From Nannochloropsis salina CCMP1776 (taxonomy: Eukaryota; Sar; Eustigmatophyceae; Eustigmatales; Monodopsidaceae): a stretch of DNA of 64,000 bases. Position numbers and translations under genes: made by a program. The stretch lies in contig SDOX01000009.1 of NCBI GenBank assembly GCA_004565275.1, positions 170,007 through 234,006 of the forward strand. The letters are read 5' to 3'. Below the pieces are notes generated by a model. That model saw only the letters and a program-made list of their open reading frames with translations. It had not been told where the DNA came from and ran no database searches. Below are positions 19,309 to 29,335 of this stretch, in pieces; positions within the stretch are counted from its first letter, which is position 1; the number at the start of each line of letters is the position of its first letter.

Positions 19309-20845
19309 TTATTGCATTTTCTTCCCTCCATTCACGGCTGTCGCCTTTCCCTTAGGGGCGCCCCCCCTGTCCTTGATCCTGAAAGGCCTCACCTCCAGGA
19401 CCCGGCTGAGCTCTGCCACGATCAGGACCAGGTACAAGGCTGTGTAGGCAAAGACGACGAGGAAATGCGCGTGCCAAAGTGTCCAGAGCCGCTCCGCCGA
19501 CAAGGCCCGCCCCTTCAATGCCTCCCAGGATTCCAGGGAGACCAGGGCGACGAAGAGGAGGAAGGCGGGGAGGAGCGTGCGGTGGTAAGGGACGTAGAGG
19601 GAGTGGGTCATGTGGGCGAGCATGAGGGAGACGACCTGTTCGACGAAGATGGCCGCGATGGTGCCCAAGGTCAAGAGAGGGGCCTCGATCAGGAGCTCGT
19701 GCTCCGTGGCAATGAGAAGGGAGACCCCGCCGGCCAGGGCCGCGAAGGGGAGGAGGTCGAGCAGGGGCTGGACGATGCTCCGACACTTTCGGTGCTGCAG
19801 GAGCAAGACGTTGCCGATCTGACACAGGCAGGTGAGGACGATACTGGCCAGACTGAACCAACCCACTACCTCTCCGGGGCGCGTTACAGGGAGCCAATCC
19901 AAGGCCAGGAGGGATGCGTGCTCTTTGCCCCACCAGGCCGAGCCGCAAAGCCCGGAGATGAGGGAAAACATGACACCCAGGAGCACTCCCTCAGCGGGGC
20001 CGTTAACTACTGGGAGAATTAGGGCCCCTACGTAGTACTCCTCCCAGGTGGCCACGTAGAACGGAAGAAAAGGCGTCGCCACTGCGGACAGGACCAAAAA
20101 CGGTTCCCACATCCCTGAGGACATGAGGCCGAGCACGACCAGAAGGTTGATGGCTCCAATACCTGCATTGATCGCGTCGCACCCGTGGTCGAAGACCATG
20201 CCCAGGGCGTTCGAGGATTGCGTCCGCCGGGCCTGCTTTCCGTCCATGTTGTCCAATGTTTGGTACGCGAACAAGGCAAATGCATTAAAAAAGAACGTCC
20301 ACGCGGGTGGCTCCGTGCGGAAATGTGGCGAATAGCAAGCGAATATGCAGAGGGAGATAAGAGGGAAGAGCAGGCCTAGGAGGGTAATAAGATTCGGTGC
20401 CATCCAACGTGGAATACATGTCTGCACTACGTACTCCGCGAGGGGAGACAGGGCATATCTGTTGCATCATGATTGAAAATGCATCGAATAGCGCACGCGT
20501 GAAAGAGAATATTTTTATAAAGTTTGAAGTTGGTATGAGATGATGAAGCGAGATCGAGATGCAAAGCATGGAAGGGTGAGATATGTACATCGAAAATGCA
20601 AATAAGAGAGAATCGTAAACAGAAGCACGATTCATAGGGAATGGACACTATAATAGGGGATGAAACCATGACCAGTCTCATACATCTCGAACCAATGGAA
20701 GATATATGCCCTCCTTAGTACTCCATGTCCGCACGTGAGAAGAGACTTACTTGTACGTTAACGAATTGTCCACTCCCACGTATTTGTATTGCCGCAGAGC
20801 CTCTGCACCCTTGTCATCAAATAGAATCCATTTTCTGACGCCCAT
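19309..20845 (-). CDS. Choline/ethanolamine phosphotransferase (CPT/EPT)
   Basis: Two exons, 20751-20845 and 19309-20458, with a 292-bp phase-2 intron; 414 aa. Exon 1 supplies the family N terminus (LRQYKYVGVDNSLTYK), and the joint restores YKYALSPLAEYVV before CIPRWMAPNLITL. The CDP-alcohol signature D-G-x2-A-R-x8-G-x3-D-x3-D is complete from NMDGKQARR to FDHGCDA. Seven to ten hydrophobic segments follow, ending in a basic tail. The enzyme transfers phosphocholine or phosphoethanolamine from the CDP form to diacylglycerol, the last step of the Kennedy pathway, in ER membranes. Which headgroup it prefers cannot be told from this sequence. Confidence 0.92.
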
Positions 20846-21511
20846 CACTTCCGCTTGGTGCCTAATAATGATTGTAGAGACGTATTGTAGCTCAATGAAA
20901 TCAAGCTGGGGGCACGCTGCTCGAAAGCGATGAGAGAGCGACGGGAAAGCGAGTGGCGACATAAGGGCAAGACCTTAGACTGGCTCTATCGGTACATTTC
21001 GAGACCCTTGAATCGAATTTCCCCATGCATTTATGTTGTACACAATGCACTATGGATACCCTTGCGCGATAAGTTCGACCAAGATGTGCCCTTTTTCACC
21101 CACAGGACATTTGTTTGGAATGACTTTCAACCTCCTACCCTTTTTTATGCCAGGACTTTTTCCAATGAACTATTTTAGAGGCTTCACTAAATACTGAACG
21201 TCTCCAGTGAAGAATGTGTTCTAAAATCTTGAATTCCATTTCAGTGGTCGCTTAGGCCGATAGAAAAGAAATAACCATTAAAAACCTAGAAGATGAAATT
21301 ATGCGAAAATCATAACGGAAAACGGTACGGCGTTAGAAGAACTATGCTACCTACGTTCGTGGCATTACATTGCCAGATTTGTGATCACCTCATTTCAAAT
21401 GACACTTCTACCCGCTAACTCACGCTAGGATCAGTAGCAATTTCTTTATCAGGACGAGGACGCTTAATGACGTTTTTATTATGGCCGCTCTCCTTCTCTC
21501 CTGTCCTCCTC
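20846..21511. other. Gap, 666 bp
   Basis: 5' flank of the phosphotransferase and 3' flank of the PTGES2-like gene. An 82-codon plus-strand frame at 20930-21178 has no recognisable relatives. AT-rich from about 21180. Confidence 0.5.
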
Positions 21512-22708
21512 TCACTCAGCTCGAACACAAGAGGAAGCTCCAATCGCATGCTCCACTCTCGTATACCACTCACTGATGTCCGTGTTCGCCATCAAATCCT
21601 TGAACGCGTCCAACCCTTCTATGGCGTGAATGCACGCATAGACACCCAGGTCGCCGACGTTGGGCTGAGTCCCTCCCAGGAACGGCTTCTCTCCCACCTC
21701 ACGGGTCCATCTTTGCAACGCGTCGAATAGGGCTGTGCGTTCGTCCGCAATGTTGTACTTTTTTTTTATCTTCCCCTGAGCAGCCCACATGGCCGTGGCA
21801 CCGACCCACTGATTGCTCAGCTTGTCGAGGAAAGAGAAATGCGGCACTTCGTTGACGTAGCTAAAGGCTTGAAAGGACTCCCCGAAGCTGCGCGTGATGT
21901 TTGGAAAAAGTAACACCGCCAGCTCCTTGTCTGCCCATTCGGCCCAGCGCATGGCGTCTGGAGAGAAGAACACGTCCAAGTCTCTGGTTGGGGCTACGCG
22001 GGCCGCGTAGAGCATGTCCGCAATCCTCTTCACGATCACCGGGGAGTCACGCACTACTTCTTGACCTAGACGCGCAATAGGCACTTTGCGGTAGTCAGAA
22101 GAAAACTTAATTTCGGCTTTGGTGAGTGGATTTACGTCTAACGTTTCGTATGGGACCTTGTAGAAGTCCAGCACGGCCTTGACTTTGCAGCAGAAGGGGC
22201 AGATTTTATACTGGTACAAAGTGATCCGAAGGCCCTCCAAGGGGTTGAGAGATGCTGGCTGGGACTGAAGATCTTGGGTTGGGCTGATCGCATTCGATGC
22301 CTGCAAGGCTGTCGTTACGGGACTCGGAGCAGCGGCGGATGCTGCGGCCATCGAGGTCGATGAAAAAGCAAGGGCTGCTGCAGCCGCTGCCCCTATTGCT
22401 GTCACCGACGAAGCAGATACAATGAGTTGATTGCGTGCTTGGTTTGGTCCAAGGACAGTAGGGCTACTGAATGCGCGATGGTGAAGGTAACATTGGATCG
22501 TGGATGCCCCCACTAAGGAGCCACCCACGAGCAAGGGCCCTCGGTAGTCTCTTCGTTTGCTCTGCTTTCTCCCGCTATTGCTGTAGAAAGAGCGCCGGCC
22601 ACTCGCACAGGCAGGGAAATATGACGCTGTCGATGCGTTTGGCATGACGAGGGCCACGCGGTGACTGCGTGCGATGTGACTGATACCGAGAGCGCGACGG
22701 AGCGACAT
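21512..22708 (-). CDS. Prostaglandin E synthase 2-like (glutaredoxin/GST fold)
   Basis: Single exon, 398 aa, ATG at 22708. The leader (MSLRRALGISHIARSHRVA) and following Arg/Ser-rich stretch look mitochondrial, and a hydrophobic Ala-rich segment near residues 95-130 may anchor it. The catalytic part has LYQYKICPFCCKVKAVLDF, with the glutaredoxin-type CPFC pair. VPYETLDVNPLTKAEIKFS and KVPI follow, then a GST-C domain with WAEWADKELAVLLFPNI and GGTQPNVGDLGVYACI. This is the PTGES2 family, and the role in algae is unknown. A thiol/GSH-linked function in mitochondria is more plausible than prostaglandin synthesis. Confidence 0.9.
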   Translation of the reverse strand: MSLRRALGISHIARSHRVALVMPNASTASYFPACASGRRSFYSNSGRKQSKRRDYRGPLLVGGSLVGASTIQCYLHHRAFSSPTVLGPNQARNQLIVSASSVTAIGAAAAAALAFSSTSMAAASAAAPSPVTTALQASNAISPTQDLQSQPASLNPLEGLRITLYQYKICPFCCKVKAVLDFYKVPYETLDVNPLTKAEIKFSSDYRKVPIARLGQEVVRDSPVIVKRIADMLYAARVAPTRDLDVFFSPDAMRWAEWADKELAVLLFPNITRSFGESFQAFSYVNEVPHFSFLDKLSNQWVGATAMWAAQGKIKKKYNIADERTALFDALQRWTREVGEKPFLGGTQPNVGDLGVYACIHAIEGLDAFKDLMANTDISEWYTRVEHAIGASSCVRAE

Positions 22709-23672
22709 AATGCAAAGATCGTCCTACGCCGACTATCTCCAGGTTACCTGTTTTCGTGACAGAGTAATGGGCACACGCGCATCAAGCACTTTTCAAACCA
22801 TGGAACGCAGCATTGCCTGAACCGTACTAGAAATCACATGTCCAAAACTATTGCGGGGGATGCATTGCGTCGTACAGGTAAGGCTCCACCAGCTCACTAC
22901 CCCGGACATGATCGCTAAGAATAAAGGTCAGCAGAGATGCTCGCCGACAGCGTCAGTGCTCTCCTTTTCCGGTCCATATTTTTTTCGTAGTGTCTTTGAA
23001 GTGTCCTTCTTTTTTTCCAATAAAAATGTGGTGTGTAACGCATATCATCTAAGAGGCCACATTGAATTATATTTTGTTTTCTTCATGTCAAATCTTGCAG
23101 ACGGCATTGAGATAAAGATTCGAAGTGCCACTGCTCGCAAAATGTTTTGAGTCTTGGTGAAATGAAATTGCCTAACATAATAGTGGTCATGTATATGATG
23201 CCCTTGCAAAAAATACAGCTAAGTTCCAAGATAAGCAAAGTATACGTCTCTAATCATGCCTTGGCAAGGACGAGGATGGCTCCCTCAGGAGATGGAAATA
23301 AAGGAAGGATCATTTTGGCATTCTAAGAAAATGTTCCGCCAAGCTCGTGACGTTATTCCCTATTTGGTACTGAAAATTATTCGACAAAATAAATAAAGCA
23401 GTCCCCAAGTAAATCCAAAAGGTGAACGCTTTTTTAACATTTTTACATGAACATTGAAAATTAAATTCCACGCTAGAATCATAACATTTGTTTGTCAGAA
23501 GCGCAGTGGCCATGTATCTGGTGTAAAGCGAATTCATTGTCGATATCAATCATGCTTTCATTGCTACAACTTCTACACATTGTGACTTTGGGTAAAGAGG
23601 TTTCTAAAACCAGAACTGTACAGATCTGCTCTTTTTTGTTTCATGTGTTCAAATTACTCCTCCTCTTGGTCA
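22709..23672. other. Gap, 964 bp
   Basis: AT-rich, between the start of the PTGES2-like gene and the end of the neurochondrin-like gene. No gene-like frame and no clear repeat found. The PTGES2 promoter is expected at the left end. Confidence 0.5.
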
Positions 23673-26396
23673 CTACAACACTGCCGCTGCTGCATCCAAC
23701 AAGACCCATTCGTCTTCCAGGGCTTGCAGATCTTCGGCATTGTAATACAGTCTTAGTCTTTGCAAGACTTCCTGCTGCATGCTACGCGGTAGATGTGAAA
23801 AAATGCGCATGCTTTGCTTCCAGGCATCCGAGATCTCGCCCCGCTCTGCTTCCGTCAATTTTGGGCCTTCAGCCGCATGAGCATGGCACCTTGGGGCAGA
23901 TATCAATGCTTTACCGCCCTCTACGAGCACTCTCCCTACGCCCGTCAACCATGAGTGACGTGTCTCGCTTCCAGGAGGCACAAGTCCATCCAACAGACCT
24001 TCCAGCTCCAGATACTCCACGTCCTCGGCAATCAACCTTTTTCCTTCGCTGCCAGAGCGAACCTGCGCCCTCTCCCACAAAATAGACAGGACAAACCACA
24101 CCCGGTGAAGCCCAAGGCGCACGGAGGACGAGGACGTGAACGCGAGACAAGAGGAAGAAGGATCGTAATTATCCAGGACCAGGTCAGGCACAAGGCTGGA
24201 AATGGATGGGTGAAAGAGGAGAAGGCAGGCGACATCGTCGCAAATAACTCGTTGCCCACCGCGGACAAGGATCTCGTGGAGGATGAAAAGGAGGTCGACA
24301 TGCTGGCCTTGCTCCGATGCGTCGCGGGTAGGGCGCTTTAGCTGCTTGACGAACCAGTGATGGATCTGACACTCATCCACGAGCCGGTCGATCGCCCGAA
24401 TGCTCGCCTCGGCGTCGTCGTCCCCCTTCTCTGTCCCTAACAACATCGCCCGTGACACCCACGGACGCATCCATCGAGGGTCCTCCCCGACCACGGCCTT
24501 GACGAAGGGCAACACGGGCAGCGTTTCCTCCGCACTCAGACAGCCCTCGTCCTCTGAGAGCATCGCACTCATGAAGCCAACCACCTCCCGGAAGACCGCC
24601 TCCAATCCCTCGCCCAGTTCCTCCCATGCCCGATCCGGTCCACCCGCTGTCCGCACCCTGGTCTGCTTCCACTCCCCCGCCCCATCCTGTAGGAGTCTCA
24701 GGAAAGCCCCCACCGCGTCGTGCAAAGAAGCCCGCATCTCCAACAAGTTCTCCCCCGGGAGCATCCACCACTCTCCATCGCATCTAGCCCTCGACTCGGA
24801 CCTTGCGGATGAATTGTTTCCCTCTATTACGCACTCCGGACCATTGCCTGCCCCGCACAAAAAACGCAGCACAGCCTCCAACCCCTCCACACACAAGGGA
24901 AGGATTCGCAAAGCCCGTTTCCGACGGCGTTGGAGCGCAAAATCGCTGCCCAAGATGTCCTCCTCCAAGTGCCCCAGAGACTGGAGCTCCTCCGCGGCCA
25001 TCCGCGCCTCCGCCGACAAGGCGTGCACAAGGAAGACTACGCTCTTGCCATGGCGCCTGCCCGTCCCATGGCCGGCAGCACAACCCCCTCCCTCTACTTC
25101 AGCCTCTCCTACCTCCTCGTCTTCCAGTACCCAGCCTTGTCCGAAGAGGGCCAGCATGTGGACGAGGACAGCCAGCGCCGGGTCTCGGTGCGTCTCCCGC
25201 AAGCCCCCGTGCAAGAGCTGGAGGAGGGCCCCCCGCACGTGCTGCCCCGTCCGAGGCCGCTTGTAAGAGGGTCGCCCGTGGGATGCGTGGCCCATGGCCC
25301 GCGCCCAAGCGACGGCTGTGCCCGTGGTCCCCCTTCGGTTGAGGAGGAAGAGGTTGAGCAACTGGGCGAGGCGGACCTTAAGCTCCCCCGACGCCTCCTC
25401 CAGAGCGGAGGCGAGCACCGCCAGGCTCTTTTCCCCGTCAACCACCACGGACAGGCTCAGTCCCAGCTCCTTCTCCAGCAGGAGCATCCCTTCGAGGGCG
25501 AGGCAGGCTTTGGCCATGGCGCTACCCACCCTGTCTTCCGGACTGCCCGGTTCGGGGCTTTCGCCCTTACTTTCAGCGGGCGGTGACTTTGCGCCGCACG
25601 AAGGGCTTCCGCTATCAACAGCCGCGGCAAGATGACCGCCTATCGACGCGGAGGGGGCTTGGGACAAGGCGCCGGGGAGAGCCTCCGCAAAGGGCTCCTC
25701 CCGCCCTTCCTCTCCCCACCGGCCCCCTTGCCTCGCACCTGCCTCCTTGCATGCAGCGCTCCCGCTGCGAGCGCTCGTGCCCCCCACGTCTTTTGTTCCC
25801 ATCTGTGCCCTTTGTCGCAAGTGGGCCAGACAGGCACTGACCCTCCGAAATGCCTGATGCGTGGCGAGGGCCTCCAGGCACGCCAACGACCGGGAATCGC
25901 GGGTCAGCAGGTGTACGAAGAGGAGACAGTCTTCCAGAAGCTGCATCCGTTTCATCGACCATTCTGGTCGTGTCTCCGCCTGCTCCTCCTCGTTAACGCC
26001 CTCTGCGTGTTCTCTGGTCGGCACTAGCGCCTTGTCGAGTATTGCCAAGACATGCTTCAGCAAGGGGAGCAACCGAGGAAGAAGCGTCGGATCCCGGGCA
26101 AGCGTGCCCAACACAGCAAGACCTACGCCCTGAAACTGCAGCTGATCCGGGGATTTGGGGGACGATACTAGCAATCGTCCCAAGAACTGTGGCGTGATGG
26201 CTTCTAAAACACGTCGGCGCACATTATCAATTTCACTTTGTGTACTGGCACCTGGAGCATCAGAGGTTGCCGGCCAAGGACGACTATTAAGGTGCTTGAT
26301 CAATAAAAGAAGACCGGCAAATTTTGCTTCATCACGCTCGTTGCGCATTAAATTCAGAGCGTGGGTCGTCGCATCTGTGGTACATAGCTCATGCAT
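23673..26396 (-). CDS. Neurochondrin-like armadillo-fold protein
   Basis: Single exon, 907 aa, ATG at 26396. The N-terminal part (RDEAKFAGLLLLIKHLNS, LGRLLVSS, QGVGLAVLGTLARDP) matches the start of neurochondrin-family proteins, which are all-helical ARM-like scaffolds found from protists to animals. The C-terminal half keeps helical repeats (ETLPVLPFVKAVVGE, HVDLLFILHEILVRGGQRVI) and ends with DLQALEDEWVLLDAAA. Human NCDN is 729 aa; the extra length here lies in Gly/Glu-rich loops around residues 200-300 and 440-460. The cellular role outside animals is unknown. The plus strand opposite carries long open frames, but these are shadows produced by high GC. Confidence 0.8.
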   Translation of the reverse strand: MHELCTTDATTHALNLMRNERDEAKFAGLLLLIKHLNSRPWPATSDAPGASTQSEIDNVRRRVLEAITPQFLGRLLVSSPKSPDQLQFQGVGLAVLGTLARDPTLLPRLLPLLKHVLAILDKALVPTREHAEGVNEEEQAETRPEWSMKRMQLLEDCLLFVHLLTRDSRSLACLEALATHQAFRRVSACLAHLRQRAQMGTKDVGGTSARSGSAACKEAGARQGGRWGEEGREEPFAEALPGALSQAPSASIGGHLAAAVDSGSPSCGAKSPPAESKGESPEPGSPEDRVGSAMAKACLALEGMLLLEKELGLSLSVVVDGEKSLAVLASALEEASGELKVRLAQLLNLFLLNRRGTTGTAVAWARAMGHASHGRPSYKRPRTGQHVRGALLQLLHGGLRETHRDPALAVLVHMLALFGQGWVLEDEEVGEAEVEGGGCAAGHGTGRRHGKSVVFLVHALSAEARMAAEELQSLGHLEEDILGSDFALQRRRKRALRILPLCVEGLEAVLRFLCGAGNGPECVIEGNNSSARSESRARCDGEWWMLPGENLLEMRASLHDAVGAFLRLLQDGAGEWKQTRVRTAGGPDRAWEELGEGLEAVFREVVGFMSAMLSEDEGCLSAEETLPVLPFVKAVVGEDPRWMRPWVSRAMLLGTEKGDDDAEASIRAIDRLVDECQIHHWFVKQLKRPTRDASEQGQHVDLLFILHEILVRGGQRVICDDVACLLLFHPSISSLVPDLVLDNYDPSSSCLAFTSSSSVRLGLHRVWFVLSILWERAQVRSGSEGKRLIAEDVEYLELEGLLDGLVPPGSETRHSWLTGVGRVLVEGGKALISAPRCHAHAAEGPKLTEAERGEISDAWKQSMRIFSHLPRSMQQEVLQRLRLYYNAEDLQALEDEWVLLDAAAAVL

Positions 26397-27036
26397 GGAT
26401 GGCCGTTGCGGTAGTGCTAACTATCCTCCCTCCCTGTTTTGTAGCAGTGGTAGAAAAACATGCTGAGCAATGATGAGTGCGGCCACGAGACAAGGATAGC
26501 ATTCCTTGTCGCGATAAAGTTTATGATTTAGACCACAAAGATAAGAGCACAATCTGCGTAGCACGGATGAACGCAAAAAAAGAGACTCGTCCGACCTCCC
26601 CCCCCAGGGCCCTCTGGGCTCTCAGACAGCCTCGCACCCCTCCATTCGAATGTTACACCCGAACCACGTCCTGTGCTTCACCCCGGCGTGTTTCACGAGT
26701 GCACGGTCACACTCTGACAAACATGCGTACGACAAGGATCTTACCGCATCGTGCTCGCGGACAGTGAGGCCTAACTCGCTTCTGGGGGGCACCCTACGCA
26801 TGCCGCCCTCCTCGCTCGGCATCACCCGGAGGGGTCAAGGCAACGTCCTATTGCCGTACCTTCTCGTCTCACGTTTGTCTTCGCTATCCTTTTCACCCAG
26901 GAATCTGACGACATAAGGCGTGCACGTGTGCCTGCTTGGAAGCGAAAGCGGCTGGCAGGTTGCATAAAGCGTTGCTGCGTCCGTCAAAACGACGCGCTCG
27001 CTTTCTCATCACAAACCGGCGCCCGCTACAATAGAG
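26397..27036. other. Divergent gap, 640 bp
   Basis: Between the neurochondrin-like start (minus) and the DUF155 gene (plus). Both promoters are expected here. No other structure noticed. Confidence 0.5.
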
Positions 27037-28885
27037 ATGTCTTCCTCACCGCCTGTCCATTACGGTGCCACCGCTTCCTTGCCGTATTCAGATTATAATC
27101 ATGAGGACGATTATCTGAGCGTGGATGCGGAGGAAGGGCGTCGGCGTCGGGACGAGGAGGAAACTACTCCCACAGCCCCGTCTTCCTCCACCTCAAGTCT
27201 CATGCGACAGTACCAGACGTCTGGCTACCATTCCGATAGCGCGATCCCCACGCAATCGCACATGACTCCTAACCGCCGGCGGAGGACGAGTTCGCGGGAG
27301 ATGCTGGACCCCGCGGCCGAGCCCTTGATAGGGACGGACATCGACGAGAGCGATCGCGAGAGGGACGGCCGCCATCACCACCTGCATTCGCCCTCGATGA
27401 ACCACGGGAGGGAAAGCTACGAGGACGGCAATGGGTTCGCCGTACAATCAATGCTGGACTTTGACCAATTCAGGTCCCCGTTGGAAGAGTGGGTTCAGCC
27501 GCGGAAGCCTCGCTGGAACCGGAAGGTGACGCGAAAAAAGACGAAAAAGCCCACGATCGCTGTGCGAAAAGGCCGACTGGCCGTGTATTGTATTGCCTCA
27601 GAGCTGCAGACGGATCAAATCCAGCGCTACTTGTTGCAGCGCAAAAAGGAGATGGTTCCTGTCGAGAAGGGAGGAGGCAAGGGGAAGGGAGCAGGAGGAG
27701 ACGGAGGAGGCGGAGGGTATTACGGCACGAATGGAGGCAAAGCTGGAAGCCAACACTCGTATTTTGCACCGCCTGCTCCGCCCACGCTCTCAACCACAAA
27801 CTCGAGCAGTTTGCTCTTACCAGTGCCCAAGAAGAAGGAGGACGGCAGGGGCAGCCACATCGCCGCGCGCTGCAAGAGCTTCCTGCGCGCAACGGCCAAT
27901 GCAGCGGTGAGTGGGGTCAAAGCAGCCCCTCCGTCCCAGTCGGCAAAGGTGGATACATCGGATCTGGTCGGTTTGAATTGGCGGGACAAGAATTTCATGG
28001 GCGTCATCTACACCACCGATGACGACGGGAAGTGCGACCCGCTAGAGGTGAAGCACATCTTCTGTTTCCCCTACGGCTGCACTGTGTTCTGGGGCTGCAC
28101 GAAGGAGGAGGAGGAGCGTTTCATCAGCATGCTGACGCCCTTCGCGGTGGAGCTGGTCTCGGATATGGAGCGGGAGGAGAGCTACGACGATTTCGCCTAC
28201 TTCTACGGGAGCTCGCCGCAAATCCTCCACTACGAGATCACGCTCACAAGCAACGACCCGGAGGAAAAGCTGGCCCTTTCTTTTTCGCTGGCCCAGTCGG
28301 CAAAGCTCTTTGTCTTCGAGGACCGCGTGGATGGGACCATCACCAGCACCAAGCACATCCCCATCCATCTGGCGGAGTTCGGCAAGACCAACGTGAGTCG
28401 TAAGGAGATTAGCAAGCTCACGGGAAAGGTCTTCCTGGAACGGAACGAGATCAACCTGCACTCGGACATCCTGGACACGCCGGAATGGTTTTGGGAGGCC
28501 GACCTGTGGGAGCCCCGGTACGTGGGCCTGTGCAAGTACCTGGACCTGCCGAACCGCGTCAATATCCTGAACAAGCGGCTTGACATCTTGCGGGAGCTTC
28601 TAAACGTGCTCGAAACGCAGTTAGACAACTCTCATTCCACCAAGGTCAGCGTGAGGGCGAGGACGTGGGGACTGGAGAGGGAGGGGGAGTTTAGTTTTTG
28701 ATGTCATGTTCAGTCCCACCTACACTCACTTCTGCCCGCTCTTCTTCCCTCCCTCCTTTCCAACCGTCTATGCCCATTAACAGCTCGAATTGATCGTGAT
28801 TGCGCTGATTATTGTGGAGGTGGTTCTCCAGGTGCTGGAGATCGCCCTCAATGACCTCTTGCATTTGAATAGGAATGCGTTCTAG
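27037..28885 (+). CDS. DUF155 protein (RMD1/RMND1/Sif2 family)
   Basis: Two exons, 27037-28644 and 28784-28885, phase 0 over a 139-bp intron; 569 aa. The first 170 residues are disordered and charged. DUF155 begins near RKGRLAVYCIASELQ and continues with HIFCFPYGCTVFWGCTKEEE, LALSFSLAQSAKLFVFED and the family segment DTPEWFWEAD-x3-PRY. LPNRVNILNKRLDIL follows. The small exon 2 adds the family's C-terminal membrane helix (LIVIALIIVEVVLQVLEIA); without it the protein would be truncated at a nonsense tail. Yeast RMD1 and human RMND1 are relatives, the latter tied to mitochondrial translation. The absence of a clear presequence suggests the RMD1-like, non-mitochondrial branch. Confidence 0.9.
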
Positions 28886-29335
28886 GCGAAGAAACAGACG
28901 AGGAGGGGACAAAATAAGGATCATTTGTGTCTTGCCAGGGAAAGCGGTAGGGAAGGAGGGAATGCCTGCTTCTGTGGGCCGTCTCTCTTCCCACGAAATG
29001 CATAATGACATTTTGCGGCAACAGAATATGACTGGACGATGAAAACCACGGGAAAGACAGCAAGAGTGCACGTCAAAGCAGAAGATATGCGCCGGAGGGG
29101 CTTTCTTTGGACCTGACAAGTTGCTTTCCGGGCGAGGCCCCCGCATCCTAAGGCCGAGCCGTCGGTCGTCAAGCCCATCCCGCTCACTCTTTGTATTGAT
29201 CCCAAGGGTGCATTTCATCATGTTTTGATTTTATTATCTAAGGGCCTCCAGAATACCTTCCCGTCACCCCTCCTCCTCGGCTGCCCAACCCCCACCATCA
29301 TCGCCGTCGACCCCTCCCCCTGCTCACGCCCCCAT
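28886..29335. other. Convergent gap, 450 bp
   Basis: 3' flanks of the DUF155 gene and the aminopeptidase. A minus-strand frame across 28691-29221 overlaps the last exon of the DUF155 gene and is judged a shadow. Confidence 0.5.

Noticed and set aside
20930-21178. An 82-codon plus-strand frame ending in an AT-rich region.
   Set aside because: No recognisable domain, and it overlaps the upstream region of the phosphotransferase gene.
24400-25840. Long plus-strand frames opposite the neurochondrin-like gene.
   Set aside because: They are Pro/Ser/Arg-rich with no family motifs, as expected for the complement of a GC-rich coding region.
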